Program-made: the position numbers and the translations under genes
In this document: in pieces, positions 47,057 through 57,970 of the stretch
Numbering within the stretch: position 1 is the first letter of the stretch
Layout: each line of letters begins with the position of its first letter
Notes under the pieces: generated by a model
The model's database searches: none
The model's input: only the letters and a program-made list of their open reading frames with translations
Told to the model about the DNA's origin: nothing
From: Hemileia vastatrix
Lineage: Eukaryota > Basidiomycota > Pucciniomycetes > Pucciniales > Zaghouaniaceae
Assembly: GCA_030280995.1 (NCBI GenBank)
Contig: JASXTE010000005.1
Location: 25,315,001 to 25,379,000 of the forward strand
Direction of reading: 5' to 3'
Length of the DNA stretch: 64,000 nt

Positions 47057-48500
47057 TAAATAAAATAAATAAAATAATTATAAAAAAAAAATAAAAATAA
47101 AATAATAAAAAAAAAAAAATTAATTAATTAAACCAAAATTATTATATTTCTTAGTTTTATTTTTCAGTCTTCATTCTTTTTAGTTTTATTCATTTAGTTT
47201 AGACAGGAAACAGGGTCTAGGGGAACTCAATACCTATGGGATTTTACTTCAAGACATCTGTTAGTCCTCCAAGACTTTAAACTGGCTACTGTTCAAGACT
47301 TTCCTTAAGGTTTTATACGAATTTTGGAGCTGTTAGTCCTCCAAGACTTTAAACTGGCTAATTTTCAAGACTATCGTTAAAATTTTTTTTATTGGATTTG
47401 TTAGGTCCACCAAGACCTTAAACTGGAGTGTTATCAAATTTTAGGTCCACCAAGACCTTAAACTGGACTGTTATCAAGCTGTTGGGTCCACCATGACCTT
47501 AAACTGGATTTCTTATCGATTAAATGTTTGGTCCACCATGACTTTAAACTGGTAGTTCATTCATTGTTTAGTCCACTATGACTTTAAACTGGAAAATTAA
47601 TATCTGCAGGATAATTCAACATTCATTGGACCACTATGGCCTTATACTGGATTACTTGTCGATCAAATGTTTGGTCCACTATGACATTAAACTGGATTAT
47701 CAAATTTATTCAATCTTTGGTCAAGCCTAGGCCTTACTTAGGAATATATCAAGATATTTATGCACTTAAACGATCTTTGGTCCACCAAGACCATAAACTG
47801 GCAATCGATTATATGTTTGGTCTACCAAGACTTTAAATTGGAATGTCAATCTTGTTTGGATAACTCAATTCAATCTTTTAATTTATCACTTTCCCCTAAG
47901 ACTCTAAACTGGTTATTCAATTATTTCTGGAATTGGGTGCTGATAGCTTTAGGAGGTTAAAACTTTAGGTGGTGATGATGCTAAAGAAAGCATAATGGTT
48001 AATTAGGTGAAATTTGTGGCGCTTTAACATGGTCGAAAGTTAAAATTATTATTGGAAGCCTGGCAAAAGTATTTTATGGGTTTGCTGTATAGCAAAGTTT
48101 GAAAATTGTGATGAAGGAATCAGAAGTTAGGATGGTAGTTGGATTTTAGGGAATGATTTTTTTTAGTGCCTCATAGTTAGGCCATTTTTTTTTGGTGTGA
48201 AGCCTGGAGGACCTTATGGCGAGATTGGAATCATAGAATTCGGCTCAGTGGGGGGCCCTATGAGGTTGGAATCAGGAGTATTCGGCTCATAGGAAGATCC
48301 ACTCTCTCAATGCTGTGACAAGAAGGAAGACTGGTATATGGGAGTCTGAAGGGATTCAAACCTTGCTCTCAGTAGTGGAATCATCACAAGATTTATATTA
48401 TTTTATTTTATGTTATATCAGGCCAGAGAAGAAAGAAAACATCATTTATGTTGAAAGTTTAAGAAGACCAAGCAAAAACAAAATTTTATCAAGTTATACT
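46009..48500 (+). ncRNA. Element B structured 3' region with stem-loop array
   Basis: No coding region is recognised. From the last Pol codons (46008-46030) to about 47912 lie some 17 copies of the stem-loop family: four CCTC/GAGG-type at 46008-46175, AGTC/GACT at 46501-46523, and twelve in the array 47263-47911 (at 47263, 47335, 47403, 47443, 47485, 47530, 47570, 47628, 47673, 47778, 47819, 47889). Two long hairpins (46393-46433 and 46791-46850) and a 12-bp stem (46650-46711) are shared with element C. 46860-47150 is A/T simple sequence. 47950-48500 holds duplicated TTGGAATCA...TTCGGCTCA strings (48217-48282). Whether it acts as RNA is an inference. Confidence 0.6.
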
Positions 48501-48501
48501 G

Positions 48502-49193
48502 TTAGAAAAGATAATTTCTTTGAAATTGTTCAACATCATTATCAAAGCTTTGCACTAAAATCCTTCTTTTCATGAGGTCTTCATGGTTATTAGCTGGAGT
48601 TTCTTGAAAATAGGCCAGCATTTTTCGTTTCAACTCATTAGTAAAGTCAAGAAAAAGATAGCGATGAAAATTTGGGTAATGATTGATATAGTCCGTCTTC
48701 ACTCTACCAACATCATCAGTGTTTGTTATTTCGACAGCTAGAAGTTCAAATATGTTATTAAGTCATAGGTTTAGTCAATTTTGATTAAAAGTTTTTTTAG
48801 TAAGATAAATAGGGTCTTACATTTAGAGCCAGGAAGCATAGTCTCAGAAAAGTTAGTTGGGGGTACTAGCGTTATAGGATTAGGATCTTGTGAAGGCAAA
48901 ATTAGGCCGGGATCCGTTGATGAAGATTGAACTTTTGAAGCTGTTTTTGATCTTATTCGTTTTAAGAAGACAGGAATTTTGGATCGCTTTTTAGAAGTTG
49001 AGGGATCAGGGAGAGCTGCTGGTCCTAAATATACGTTTGTTTTAGAAGGAACTATTGGCCGGTTGCATTTGACTTTTTTCACATGGCATAAGTCGCAAGC
49101 TGTTCTGCCAGGAAGATTAGGGTTGGACATTAAACAAGGTACCTGGTATCGAGCGCAGAGTTCACATGGAGCGACAAGTTCTTTGGAAGACAT
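48502..49193 (-). CDS. Element B antisense spliced gene, Zn2Cys6-like protein (202 aa)
   Basis: Two exons on the strand opposite to gag-pol: 49193-48821 and 48737-48502, with an 83-bp intron (GTAAGA...TTCTAG) whose removal keeps the frame (609 nt including stop). The protein starts MSSKEL and carries C-x2-C-x6-C-x12-C-x2-C-x6-C at residues ~10-45 (CELCARYQVPC ... CDLCHVKKVKC), the spacing of fungal binuclear zinc clusters that bind DNA. A Ser/Pro/Lys-rich linker follows, then a helical C-terminal part (NFHRYLFLDFTNELKRKMLAYF). It lies just inside the 3' LTR, so its promoter may be in the 3' LTR or its antisense strand. A decayed homologue sits at the same place in element C. Likely role: an element-encoded regulator (inference). 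The reading frame is intact although Pol is broken. Confidence 0.7.
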
Positions 49194-49316
49194 ATTGATG
49201 AAGATGAATTTTATAGTTGATTAAAGAAGATGGTGGTTGAAGGTTAAAGATGAATATTGTGTTCAACCACTTATGCAAAGTTTTAAGAATGGGGACATTC
49301 TCGATTGGAGGGAGGA

Positions 49317-50438
49317 TGTGGTAGCCTAAAGTTTAGTACGGCACCTAAATATGTAAATGGAGTTATTACGGCGTGCAAGATTGGTGTTATTATTTTTTTT
49401 ATATAAAAGGGTTTTATTTAATTTATTGGAGTTTAAAATAAGAAGAAATTGGTCACGAGCGAATGCCTACACAAATACAATTTATTTTGCGGAGAAAACT
49501 TATTTTTATGGTCTAAAAAATTTATAAGTATCAAGTCAAGTCACTCAAGAACCTTGGGAAATTTTCCCAGAATTTTTACTATTTTTCTTATATTTTTAAA
49601 TGAATTTTAAAGTTTTATAGAAATATTTACGTTTTCAAAAATTACTTAACTTTGATGAATTTTCACGGGGTAATTAGAGCTGCGCAGACTACGAAAATTC
49701 GTTTGGTAGGTAAAGGGGAAGTAGCTCTATTATGTGTAATTTTTCTAGACTTTTTATTATGGTTTTAAGGTTCTAAATTGAGTCCGGAAGTCCGGACGGA
49801 CTCCGCTTTGACTCCATACGGACTCCGTACGGACTCCGTACGGGCTCCGGATTGACTCTGGAAGAGCTCTGGAGGGGAAAACTTAGGCATGTGACTAGGA
49901 ATACTTAAGCGCTTCTCAAACTCGAAATTGAGGGGGGGGAACACATCATACAGCTTAATCTTTAACCACCACAGTCTCATTTTTTACTCAACAAATTAAA
50001 ATAACTTGTAATACCCTTATAACATTATTATTTTTACATAACATTTTAGAAATACAATTCAACAGTTTAAATAACACTTCATATAGGGTATCTTTAGAAA
50101 GGTCTTCATCGCTGGGACTTGATTATTGCTGTCTCATAAAAATTCAAATTATTATAAAAACATAAAAGTCAATCTTTTCAGATCTTTCACTGGTACACCT
50201 TAATTGTTGTTATCAGTATTTCTTTATCAACAGCCACTTTCTTTAAATCTCAATAAGCGTTAAATATTTTAGAGTTTCATTATTTTTATTAATCCGATCC
50301 AAGTAGATTGGTTAGCTTAGTGATTTAGAACACCTACTTTGTTATTTTTATTGGAAGGACGGGGTTTTCAGCTAAATCCATATATCTCCTCCGGATTCTG
50401 CTTACAGCAAGGCGACTGTAAGAGTTTACCTTACCATA
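49317..50438 (+). repeat. Element B 3' LTR
   Basis: About 1.12 kb, nearly identical to 37856-39009; the 12-bp GACTCCGTACGG-type repeats are fewer (about 49797-49850). It is preceded by the purine tract GGAGGGAGGA. Confidence 0.9.
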
Positions 50439-51440
50439 ATGGCAAGTCAACATCATTGATGACTCATTTTAATTTGTAAACCCCATCCCCCCATTTTGAT
50501 GTTTCAGTATAAAAATTAAAAAAAAGTGGAGATTTATTTTACATGACTGATCATTGTTGGGGTGGTGGTGGTGGTTTTGGTGGTGTGGAATAAAGATGGA
50601 AGTATGGAAGGAGGGGTTTTTTATGGGTATATTAGTATTTATATGTGGTGTTGTGTTGTGTTGTGTTGTGTTGTGTTGTGTTGTGTTGTGTTGTGTTGTG
50701 TTGTGTTGTGTTGTGTTGTGTTGTGTTGTGTTGTGTTGTGTTGTGTTGTGTTGTGTTGTGTTGTGTTGTGTTGTGTTGTGTTGTGTTGTGTTGTGTTGTG
50801 TTGTGTTGTGTTGTGTTGTGTTCTGTTGTGTTGTTTTGTGTTGTGTTTTGTTGTGTTTTGTTGTGTTGTGTTGTGTTGTGTTGTGTTGTGTGATGAAGTT
50901 TCATCATTTTTTATATGTGACTCCTCCTCCTCCTCCCCCTCCTCCTCTTCTTCTTATTCCATACCTTTTTCATTTTCACATTGCTGTACTGTGCTGTGTC
51001 AAAAAAAAGGAAAAAAAAGAGTTGGTCTTTTGGAGCTTAGCTCTATTGATTTCACCCCTTTGTTAATGGACATCACTGCTCATTTTGGTAAAATCTGTTC
51101 AGTATATGAAACAGTGAGTTAAAAGGGTTAAAAAGGCATAAATAATCATTATTTGATGGTCTACTTTATGTCCTAAATTGAAAATAGATATTTTCTTGCC
51201 ATCTCCATGATAAATCAAATTGATCTTCATCTTTTAAATGATCTTATGGATTTGACATCATGGGAGATATAAAAATTAGAAACAAATAATTCTCAATCAA
51301 ATAACATGAAGAAGTCTATTTCTACACCTTAGAAAACATTGGCTTTATCAACAGAAGCCTTGATGTCTTTTTTTCTTGAAATGCCTGACCACACCATTGA
51401 AGAGGTTTCCAAAATAAATGTATCCTGAGTGAATTATCAT
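50439..51440. other. Flank of element B around the microsatellite, no gene
   Basis: Apart from the GTGTT array, the sequence has no recognisable gene. It may continue the element A LTR that B interrupted, but no alignment could be made. Confidence 0.4.
50648..50891. repeat. (GTGTT)n microsatellite
   Basis: A pure pentanucleotide array to about 50821 (about 35 units) followed by a slightly interrupted part to 50891, about 48 units in all. The long Cys/Val/Leu frames read through it are artefacts of the repeat. A CTC-rich run follows at 50922-50950. Confidence 0.95.
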
Positions 51441-52900
51441 GGCTATGGCCATTTTTGAGCCTGTATCATTGGTTTTTTTTAGATATCCTTGGACCATTTG
51501 AAACTGAAACATTTCATGGAAACTTACATTTGATTTCCTTTAGAGATTTTCTCACCTCTTACTCTGTAAGTGAATACATCAGGAATAAATTAGATGTCTT
51601 TGACTTTTTTGCCTGATTTCTTATTTCAATGGGAAAAAACACAATGTAAAGTGAAGGCATTTAGATCTGATAATAGAACTGAGTTCATCAAATCTTTTTA
51701 CCTTTATTTATTGGAAAAAAGGGGAATTTTTTTCAAAAATTCAATCCCTTACTTACCACATCAAAATTGTATAGCCAAACTTTACAATCTAACAATATTT
51801 GATATTAGAAGATCTTTTTTTATTTGAGAGCAAAATGGGGAAGAAGTTTTGGGTTCAGCTTCTTATGGGAGGAATATCTACATAATTAACTTCAAAATTC
51901 CCTGAATGGCATTAAAACTCTGTATGAACTCATGTTTGGTGTCAGGCCACAAATTGACATTATATGTATTTTTGATAATTTAGCTTATTTACATGTTTCT
52001 AATAAAAAAGCAACAGATAGATGATAGTGGGGTGAAATTTTTTGTCATTGGGTATGTTTCAGGTTGAAAAAGATAGATTATTTTTAGATCCCTCCAGAGA
52101 TAAAGTTATTCAATCAGAAGTTTAAATTTTAACCTCTATCAAGAACTCAACATCCTCCTCTTTAAATTCTGAAAATGAAGGTAAAAAGTCTAAAGGTAAA
52201 ATAAATTTTATTCTCAATACTTTAACACTAGGATATTCTACTGTTGATCAAGTGATAGAGGAATAGGATCAATTAGTTTTCACACTTCAAAATGAGTGCT
52301 GAAAACTTTTCCCTAATGCTCCAAAATATATACACTTTTCTTTAAAGCAATGTGAAGCTCATCTATGTAAAGCTGTGTGTGAATCTTAATTGCAGAGTCG
52401 TTTGATAGGGGTGTTTGGGAAATGTTTGATACACCACTGAATGATTTGGTTCTGGGGGGGGCAAAAGTGTGTTGGGTTTTAGCAGTCAAGAAAGATGCAA
52501 AATTAAACTTACTGACAAAACTTAAAGCAAGGTTTTTAGCACAAGGTTTTTTTCTTGAATATTGCAATTATTTTTTGAATAATCCTTTGCTCATATGGCC
52601 ACCTTCACCTCACCCTAACTCATTTTTACACTAGCAGTATATTTCAAATTTCATCTCCATTTCTTTGATGTAGTATTAGCTTACCTAAATGTACCAATAG
52701 AAAAAGATAATTACATAGAACAAGCAAATGGTTTCAACATACACCCGAATGATAGAGTATACAAATTAAAACATGACTTATATGGCAAAAAAAACTAGCA
52801 TTATCAGCAAGGCTGTACCAGGAGTCCAGTAAAATCTATGTTAAATTATTGGACCTGAATGAGAACAAAAAATTATGCATTTTATGTATAAAAATAGATT
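51441..52900 (+). pseudogene. Ty1/copia Pol relic (integrase and reverse transcriptase)
   Basis: Scattered frames keep copia order: an integrase core start (DILGPFETETFHGN near 51482), AFRSDNRTEFI and SIPYLPHQNCIAKL (51660-51790), then reverse transcriptase pieces GVWEMFDTPLND, KLKARFLAQGF (52410-52560), and YLNVPIEKDNYIEQANGF with KLKHDLYGKK (52685-52800). Many stops and at least three frameshifts are present. The Gag, protease and RNase H parts and the LTRs were not found. It is an old insertion. Confidence 0.75.
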
Positions 52901-52949
52901 AGGGGTTCAGGATCCTCTTTTTCATAAAGATCTTACCACCCATCCTTCA

Positions 52950-53720
52950 TATCAGCTAGGATCTTATGGATTATAATGCAAGTCATTATCCAATGATTTT
53001 CTGTTTTGATGATCAATTTTTTTGAAATTGGATTCTAAGCTCCCAGAGACTAGAAAATAATCCCTTTGAAATTCCAATAGTATGTTCAATTTTTACTCTT
53101 GATTGTGTGAGGTGATAATTAAAGGTTTATTTTGAGTCATTTTCTAATGTTTCACCTTGGAAAGCAGGTATCATGTACTTTCCACTTACATTGTTGAGTC
53201 AAAAAGTACATACTGGGATTCATCAGATTATGAGTCAGGATTTTCAGAAATCCTCATTCTTTGGAACAAGAAAGAGTCATGACATGAGCCAGAGCATCCA
53301 CTATGAAAACCAGTTAACTATTTATTGACATCACACACAATTTAAAGGGCAATAGAGTATCTAGATAGAAGATAAAAAGTTACTTTAAGAGTCATAAGAA
53401 ATTTGAGAACAACCTGATAAACCATTTTTTTCCAATCAAAATAATGGTTACTATCATGAACAGACTTTTGATTCAATGGTATATTTGTTCCATTGAAAAG
53501 ACCAAAAAATCCATTGAAGCTTTCAGCTTGCATAACTTGAGAGAATTCAATTTGCTGTTGTTGAGATGGCCACATGAGTGTTTGAGACTTGAGAGAAAGG
53601 ATGGCAATCATACAGAACTTTGTGCATATCCTATGGAAAAAAGATTTTCTAAATGTCTTATAGAAGCACCATTTCCACTTGATCCAAATTAACATAGTGA
53701 AACAGCAAGTTGAATGGAAG
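52950..53720 (-). pseudogene. PIF/Harbinger transposase relic
   Basis: The minus strand carries GFFGLFNGTNIPLNQK and YFDWKK (53342-53600), matching the D-G-T-x-I-P block of PIF/Harbinger DDE nucleases with Asp changed to Asn. It is followed by worn versions of the GSCHDSFLF-RMR block, the DS-x(n) block and the RVRIEHTIG-like end (53320-52960), with many stops. It is inactive. The neighbouring NAM-associated-type fragment at 58 kb is the kind of partner protein such elements often carry. Confidence 0.65.
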
Positions 53721-54029
53721 GATCAAACTGTTTATTACAACAATTGTGAAGAAAGATAGATTAATCAGAGATGAGTTGATAAAGTTAGATGAAGTAATTG
53801 GGAGAACTTCAAAATACTTCACAGGGGGAAGAAATGTGGAGATAGATGTCTGGTTCAGTTTTGTGACCCTATTACATTCCTAAGTGTGTTTTTGTGAAAA
53901 ACCATTGAATGTCAATTTTTGAGCCCAACTTTTTTTTTCTTTGGAAGAGGATTAAGGTGGTGTGGTGTGGGTATGTTTTTAAGAGAAGGGAAGAGGAGGC
54001 TCAAATATAATTCTTGGAGTAATTCATGA

Positions 54030-54186
54030 AGATGAGAGGACATGAGCTATGGAGGTGACAATGTCACAAAAGCAAAAAAAAAATATAAGGTGGGGTCAAA
54101 CAGGGTCACTCCACAAATCAGACCCAGAGTTGTATCCTGAAAAAAAAAACTGAACTAGAAATCTAGTTCAGGGAATTTTCCCCTGT
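54030..54186 (+). repeat. Second copy of the CTGTG-ended dispersed repeat
   Basis: Matches 7130-7270 (AAGGTGGG, CAGACCCAGAGT, AACTGAACTAG, TCTAG, CCCCTGTG). The end contains a perfect 10-bp inverted repeat, CTGAACTAGA/TCTAGTTCAG. The shared terminus makes it likely to be one end of a DNA transposon family. Confidence 0.6.
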
Positions 54187-54479
54187 GGTTGTGTTAATTT
54201 TAAAGGGGGGATTTTGAGAATTGAGTGGAGACTGTATCCGGGATCATGAACAAGAATTGGGCCCCTTTGGTTGATGTAACACTGCTTGGAATGAATAGAC
54301 ATATAATCTAAAGTGTTTTCTAAATCAGAGTCTGAAATTAAAGCTAAAGCAATACCATTAATAGTTTATTCAAGTTGTCGCCTAGTAGAGAGGTGCTTCA
54401 TTGTTTTTGGTTTAATGTTTAGGTGATGAGGGAAGCAGAAAGTTGCCACAAAATGAGCAGGGGTGTGTGTAGATATACA

Positions 54480-54800
54480 AAATTCCTAAGTATTTACCAT
54501 CAAAATTAAATTTCCTAGAGTGAAGAGTGACATAAGGATAGCATCTGAAATTATGTGTCATTTTACTTTCTCAAAAATTAATCATGGATGTAATTAGTAT
54601 GGGATCAGGAATTAGAAATGGAAACTGGGGTATAAGAGGTGGGATAATGAATTATCATGAATTTCTTATCCACAATTACTAGGGGGTATTAACATTAGTG
54701 GATCTGCAATTAAATTAATTGCAGATAAGAAACCTTATATCCCAATTATCTTCTGCAACTAATTTTGAAAATAATTGGGTTATTAGACTGTTTACCTCTT
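54480..54800 (+). repeat. Dispersed repeat, copy 1
   Basis: Similar to about 60830-61090: shared strings include TAGAGTGAA, GGATGGCATC/GGATAGCATC, AATCATGGATGT and GGGATCAGGAATTAG. A second part (AATAATTGGGTTATT) recurs near 61867. Non-coding; family unknown. Confidence 0.55.
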
Positions 54801-54863
54801 ATCTGACATTTTTCTACTCAATTTTATTTAACCACATCTTGGGAAGCTTCTGGGTGTGCCACT

Positions 54864-56899
54864 GTCATCCTGGATATTCCCAAGACTGAGTAAAAATTAC
54901 TTATAAATTATGTTAAACACATTTAGTATACATTGGAACAATAAATAAAGGTACACAAGTTGTATACATAAGTGAAATATATGATAAAATACAATATATG
55001 CCATTATAACACTTTATATACATGCATATATTAACCTTTTATAAGTCTTATGTACTTAAAACTAAGTTAGAATATGCAACGCTAATTTTAAGAACCTTAC
55101 ACATAAGTCTACATAACTTTCAAGTAGACTTAAAGCTGTTTTTTTTATTGTTTTATGTGAAAAACAAGAAATGTGCTTTAAATCACTTAAAAGCTGAATA
55201 TATGCACTATAAATTTAACAATATTAAAAATGTGCCTTGATCAATCGATTTTTCTTAATTAGGAATATTGATTTGGCTACTCAAATGCATAAAATAACAC
55301 TTTTCAAATTTGGTTTTTTTATGCCAGAAATGGCTTCTGTGTACTGGCTACATACTGCCTGAATTTTTCCTGTATGAATGGCTTCATTTTTAGCAAAGTT
55401 GGATTTTTCACACTATAATTTACCCAAATTCTATTCCAAATATGAGGAAAAACACTAAAATAGGCAACAGGTGCTTATTTATTGTCCTAATTTAATTATA
55501 GGTGCATTGATTTTATTATATGCACCAATTTCATTATAATTTCAAACTTGGCTCCAAAAAATCACTACCACACTTAAATTTGTCTAAATCAGTCAAGGAT
55601 TTACCCTAAAAGGGCTTTCAAAGGACTGCATTCAGATACCCCAAATCTCATAACCTTTTTTGTGTTCAGTGGTTATCAGTCAATTTTGGTCATTCTTGGA
55701 TGGGGATTTCACATAGTACTTTTGTCAGTGTGTGATAGTATCTAAGTATGATTTAAAAGTAAATATTTATAGTCCTACTACTTATTGATAAATGATTTAG
55801 TTATAAAACCTCAGGGGAAGACTAATAAAATAGTTATTCATAATATAAACTCACAATACTTGGATTTTTATGCGTGCTAGTGGTAGAAAATAGATAAATA
55901 AAATATATTTATAGCTTATATAAAGATAATATCAATTTATAAATGCTTTATAATATATTTATAAATGATAATAGTTGTTTAATAGTGTTTATTTGATGTT
56001 TAGTAAGTAAGTGATGTCTAATAACCTGTCAAATCCTCCCTCACTTATACCAAAATTCACTGGAGTGCACAGACCTTCAATCCAGATGATGTCACTGCTA
56101 TCCCCAGAAATTACAGCACTTTGAGGGCCCATCACCTCCCCATGGCATCCAATTCAAGAATTTTCAGCACCCAGACCTCCAGTAAGGACCCTCCATCACA
56201 ATTAATGATACCACAGACCCATACCATAAATAGAATAAACAGATAAAAGCAGATACCATAAAGAAACAGGTAAAATAACTCATCCAAAGAGTATATAATG
56301 AAACCCAAAGAATATAAAGGAACCAAATTAACTTTCCAAGCCCCCAATAACATCACCAAGCATCCATATTAACCCAGTAATCATCTCCAAACCCATAAAT
56401 CAGTGAAAATCCATCCAAGGAAGCAGATTAAGTTGTCCAATCTGGATATATGCACCTGAAATAGGTGTATATGCTTGTGTAGGCATTGTGAGTTCACTAA
56501 ATACATCCATATTACCTAAAATAAGCAGAAAAATAAAGGTTATAGGCTATTAAGAGGTTAAAACCCACTTATAGACCTAAATATACATAATATAACTACA
56601 TATTTCACTGAATATGAGGTTTATGTATACATATAAGCTTATGTATGTCTATAATTACTTAATATCATTTAAGGTAAGTATATTATGACTTCATTAACAT
56701 CTTAACAAGTATTATAAGGCTATTGATAAGCTATTTAAACTACTACAAGTTATATAATTGTGTAATAAGTATATATATATGTATTATAACCATATATATA
56801 AGTATTTTAACCTTATCTTTAAGTTATAGGCTTAATGTAATTAAGGTTATCTTATTTTAACCATAAAAATTACTCAGTCCTGGGGATATCTAGACTGAC
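54864..56899. repeat. Possible 2-kb element with 30-bp inverted repeats
   Basis: 54864-54893 and 56870-56899 are inverted copies (25 of 30 matching, core GACTGAGTAA). The interior is AT-rich with no recognised gene. No target duplication was found at the ends, so it may be a non-autonomous transposon or a chance pair of older repeats. Confidence 0.4.
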
Positions 56900-57970
56900 A
56901 ACTTTAGAATAGTTATCCCCATCATTACTACTGTTAATTTCCCTTAATACTGTGTAATATATGGTGTTATTATTTCTTTCTTTAGTCTTTTATTTTAAAA
57001 TATTACACACATATACTCTCTTTTTTTTGCTTATTCTTTTATTTTGATGGATTATCCCTATTACTCCAGGATTTTGGCAGGTGATACAATTCTAATTATA
57101 TTATTGGTCATTCTTTATGTTAATGGACAGGTGTATTACTTATAATGAGGCATCATTAGCCATGCATAGTACTGGTAAATCAAGGTGATACATTGGAGAG
57201 TTATTGGGTATAAAATGAGGGGGTTACTGGTCTTTCTTTCTAAATTCTTTATCATTACAATCATAATATATAACCAATACAATAACAATACATATAAATA
57301 GTACTTTTGAAGTCTTTGAATAGTATCTGAATTATTACATCTATTTTTCTACCAACTATAAGATTGTAACCCATTTATAATTAGTGAAATAAAACTTACT
57401 GAGACCCTTCTAATGAGTTATATTTTAATACTTATTGGATTTTTGCTACAGTATTCATATAGGACCATTAAAATCTTCTAGATAATTGACCATTCAAGCT
57501 ATTCACGTCTCTGTACTTGAACTCAGCCTGACAGCAACCCTCCCTACCTTGCTATGCACTCCCATCCATTCAGATTACTCCCCATCTGATATGCTCATTT
57601 CTACCCCTTTTATTCATCATCATCAAATATCTTAACATTCATCTTCATAATTGATCTTCTCAAAGGAAGCCTTCCCTGAGTTGTTCTTCAAATCCCACTA
57701 CTCCCTCTTTCCCCTTCTCAGTGGAGAAATTAAAGACTGTTCAATTAAAAAAAGATGATAATCTCATACTTATCAACAGGCTGAAAACTAAAACTAATTA
57801 TTATTCTTGTTTTAGAACTGAGAATTTAAATAAAGTAGGACCCCCCCCCTGCATCAAAGGTTAATGGCTATCTTTTAATGGCCCATGAATTACAGAATAA
57901 GATCAAGAAAAGGATATATCTATTGCCTAAACAGATGTCTAAGCACTTTAAGCACTATTAATTAAAATAC
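56900..57970. other. AT-rich region without recognised gene
   Basis: No gene is seen. The right part (from about 57720) may begin the decayed frame that leads into the NAM-associated-type relic. Confidence 0.4.

Larger units (their letters stand above)
37856..50438 (+). mobile_element. Element B: young 12.6-kb Ty3/gypsy LTR retrotransposon
   Basis: LTRs 37856-39009 and 49317-50438 are almost identical. The flanking pentamers CATGG and AATGG match at 4 of 5 positions (target duplication). Order: 5' LTR, primer-binding site (TGGCGCCCAACATGGGG), Gag-protease, Pol (RT, RNase H, integrase), structured non-coding region with a stem-loop array, antisense spliced Zn2Cys6-like gene, polypurine tract (GGAGGGAGGA, 49307-49316), 3' LTR. 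It has no chromodomain and is not closely related to element A. It is related to element C along its length. Unlike its neighbours it keeps many CpGs, in line with recent insertion. Confidence 0.9.

Noticed and set aside
42051..47911. CRISPR array
   Set aside because: The repeated units are dispersed at irregular spacing, partly inside a retrotransposon gene, in a eukaryotic genome, and lack uniform spacers and cas genes.
50554..51122. Long Cys/Val/Leu-rich reading frames
   Set aside because: They are produced by the GTGTT pentanucleotide repeat, which is open in several frames; no protein feature supports them.
7263..54186. The ACTGAACTAG/TCTAG strings at 7230 and 54150 as members of the TAAACTGG stem-loop family
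   Set aside because: They lack the 6-nt loop geometry and the TAAACTGG tail, and belong to a different repeat ending in CTGTG.
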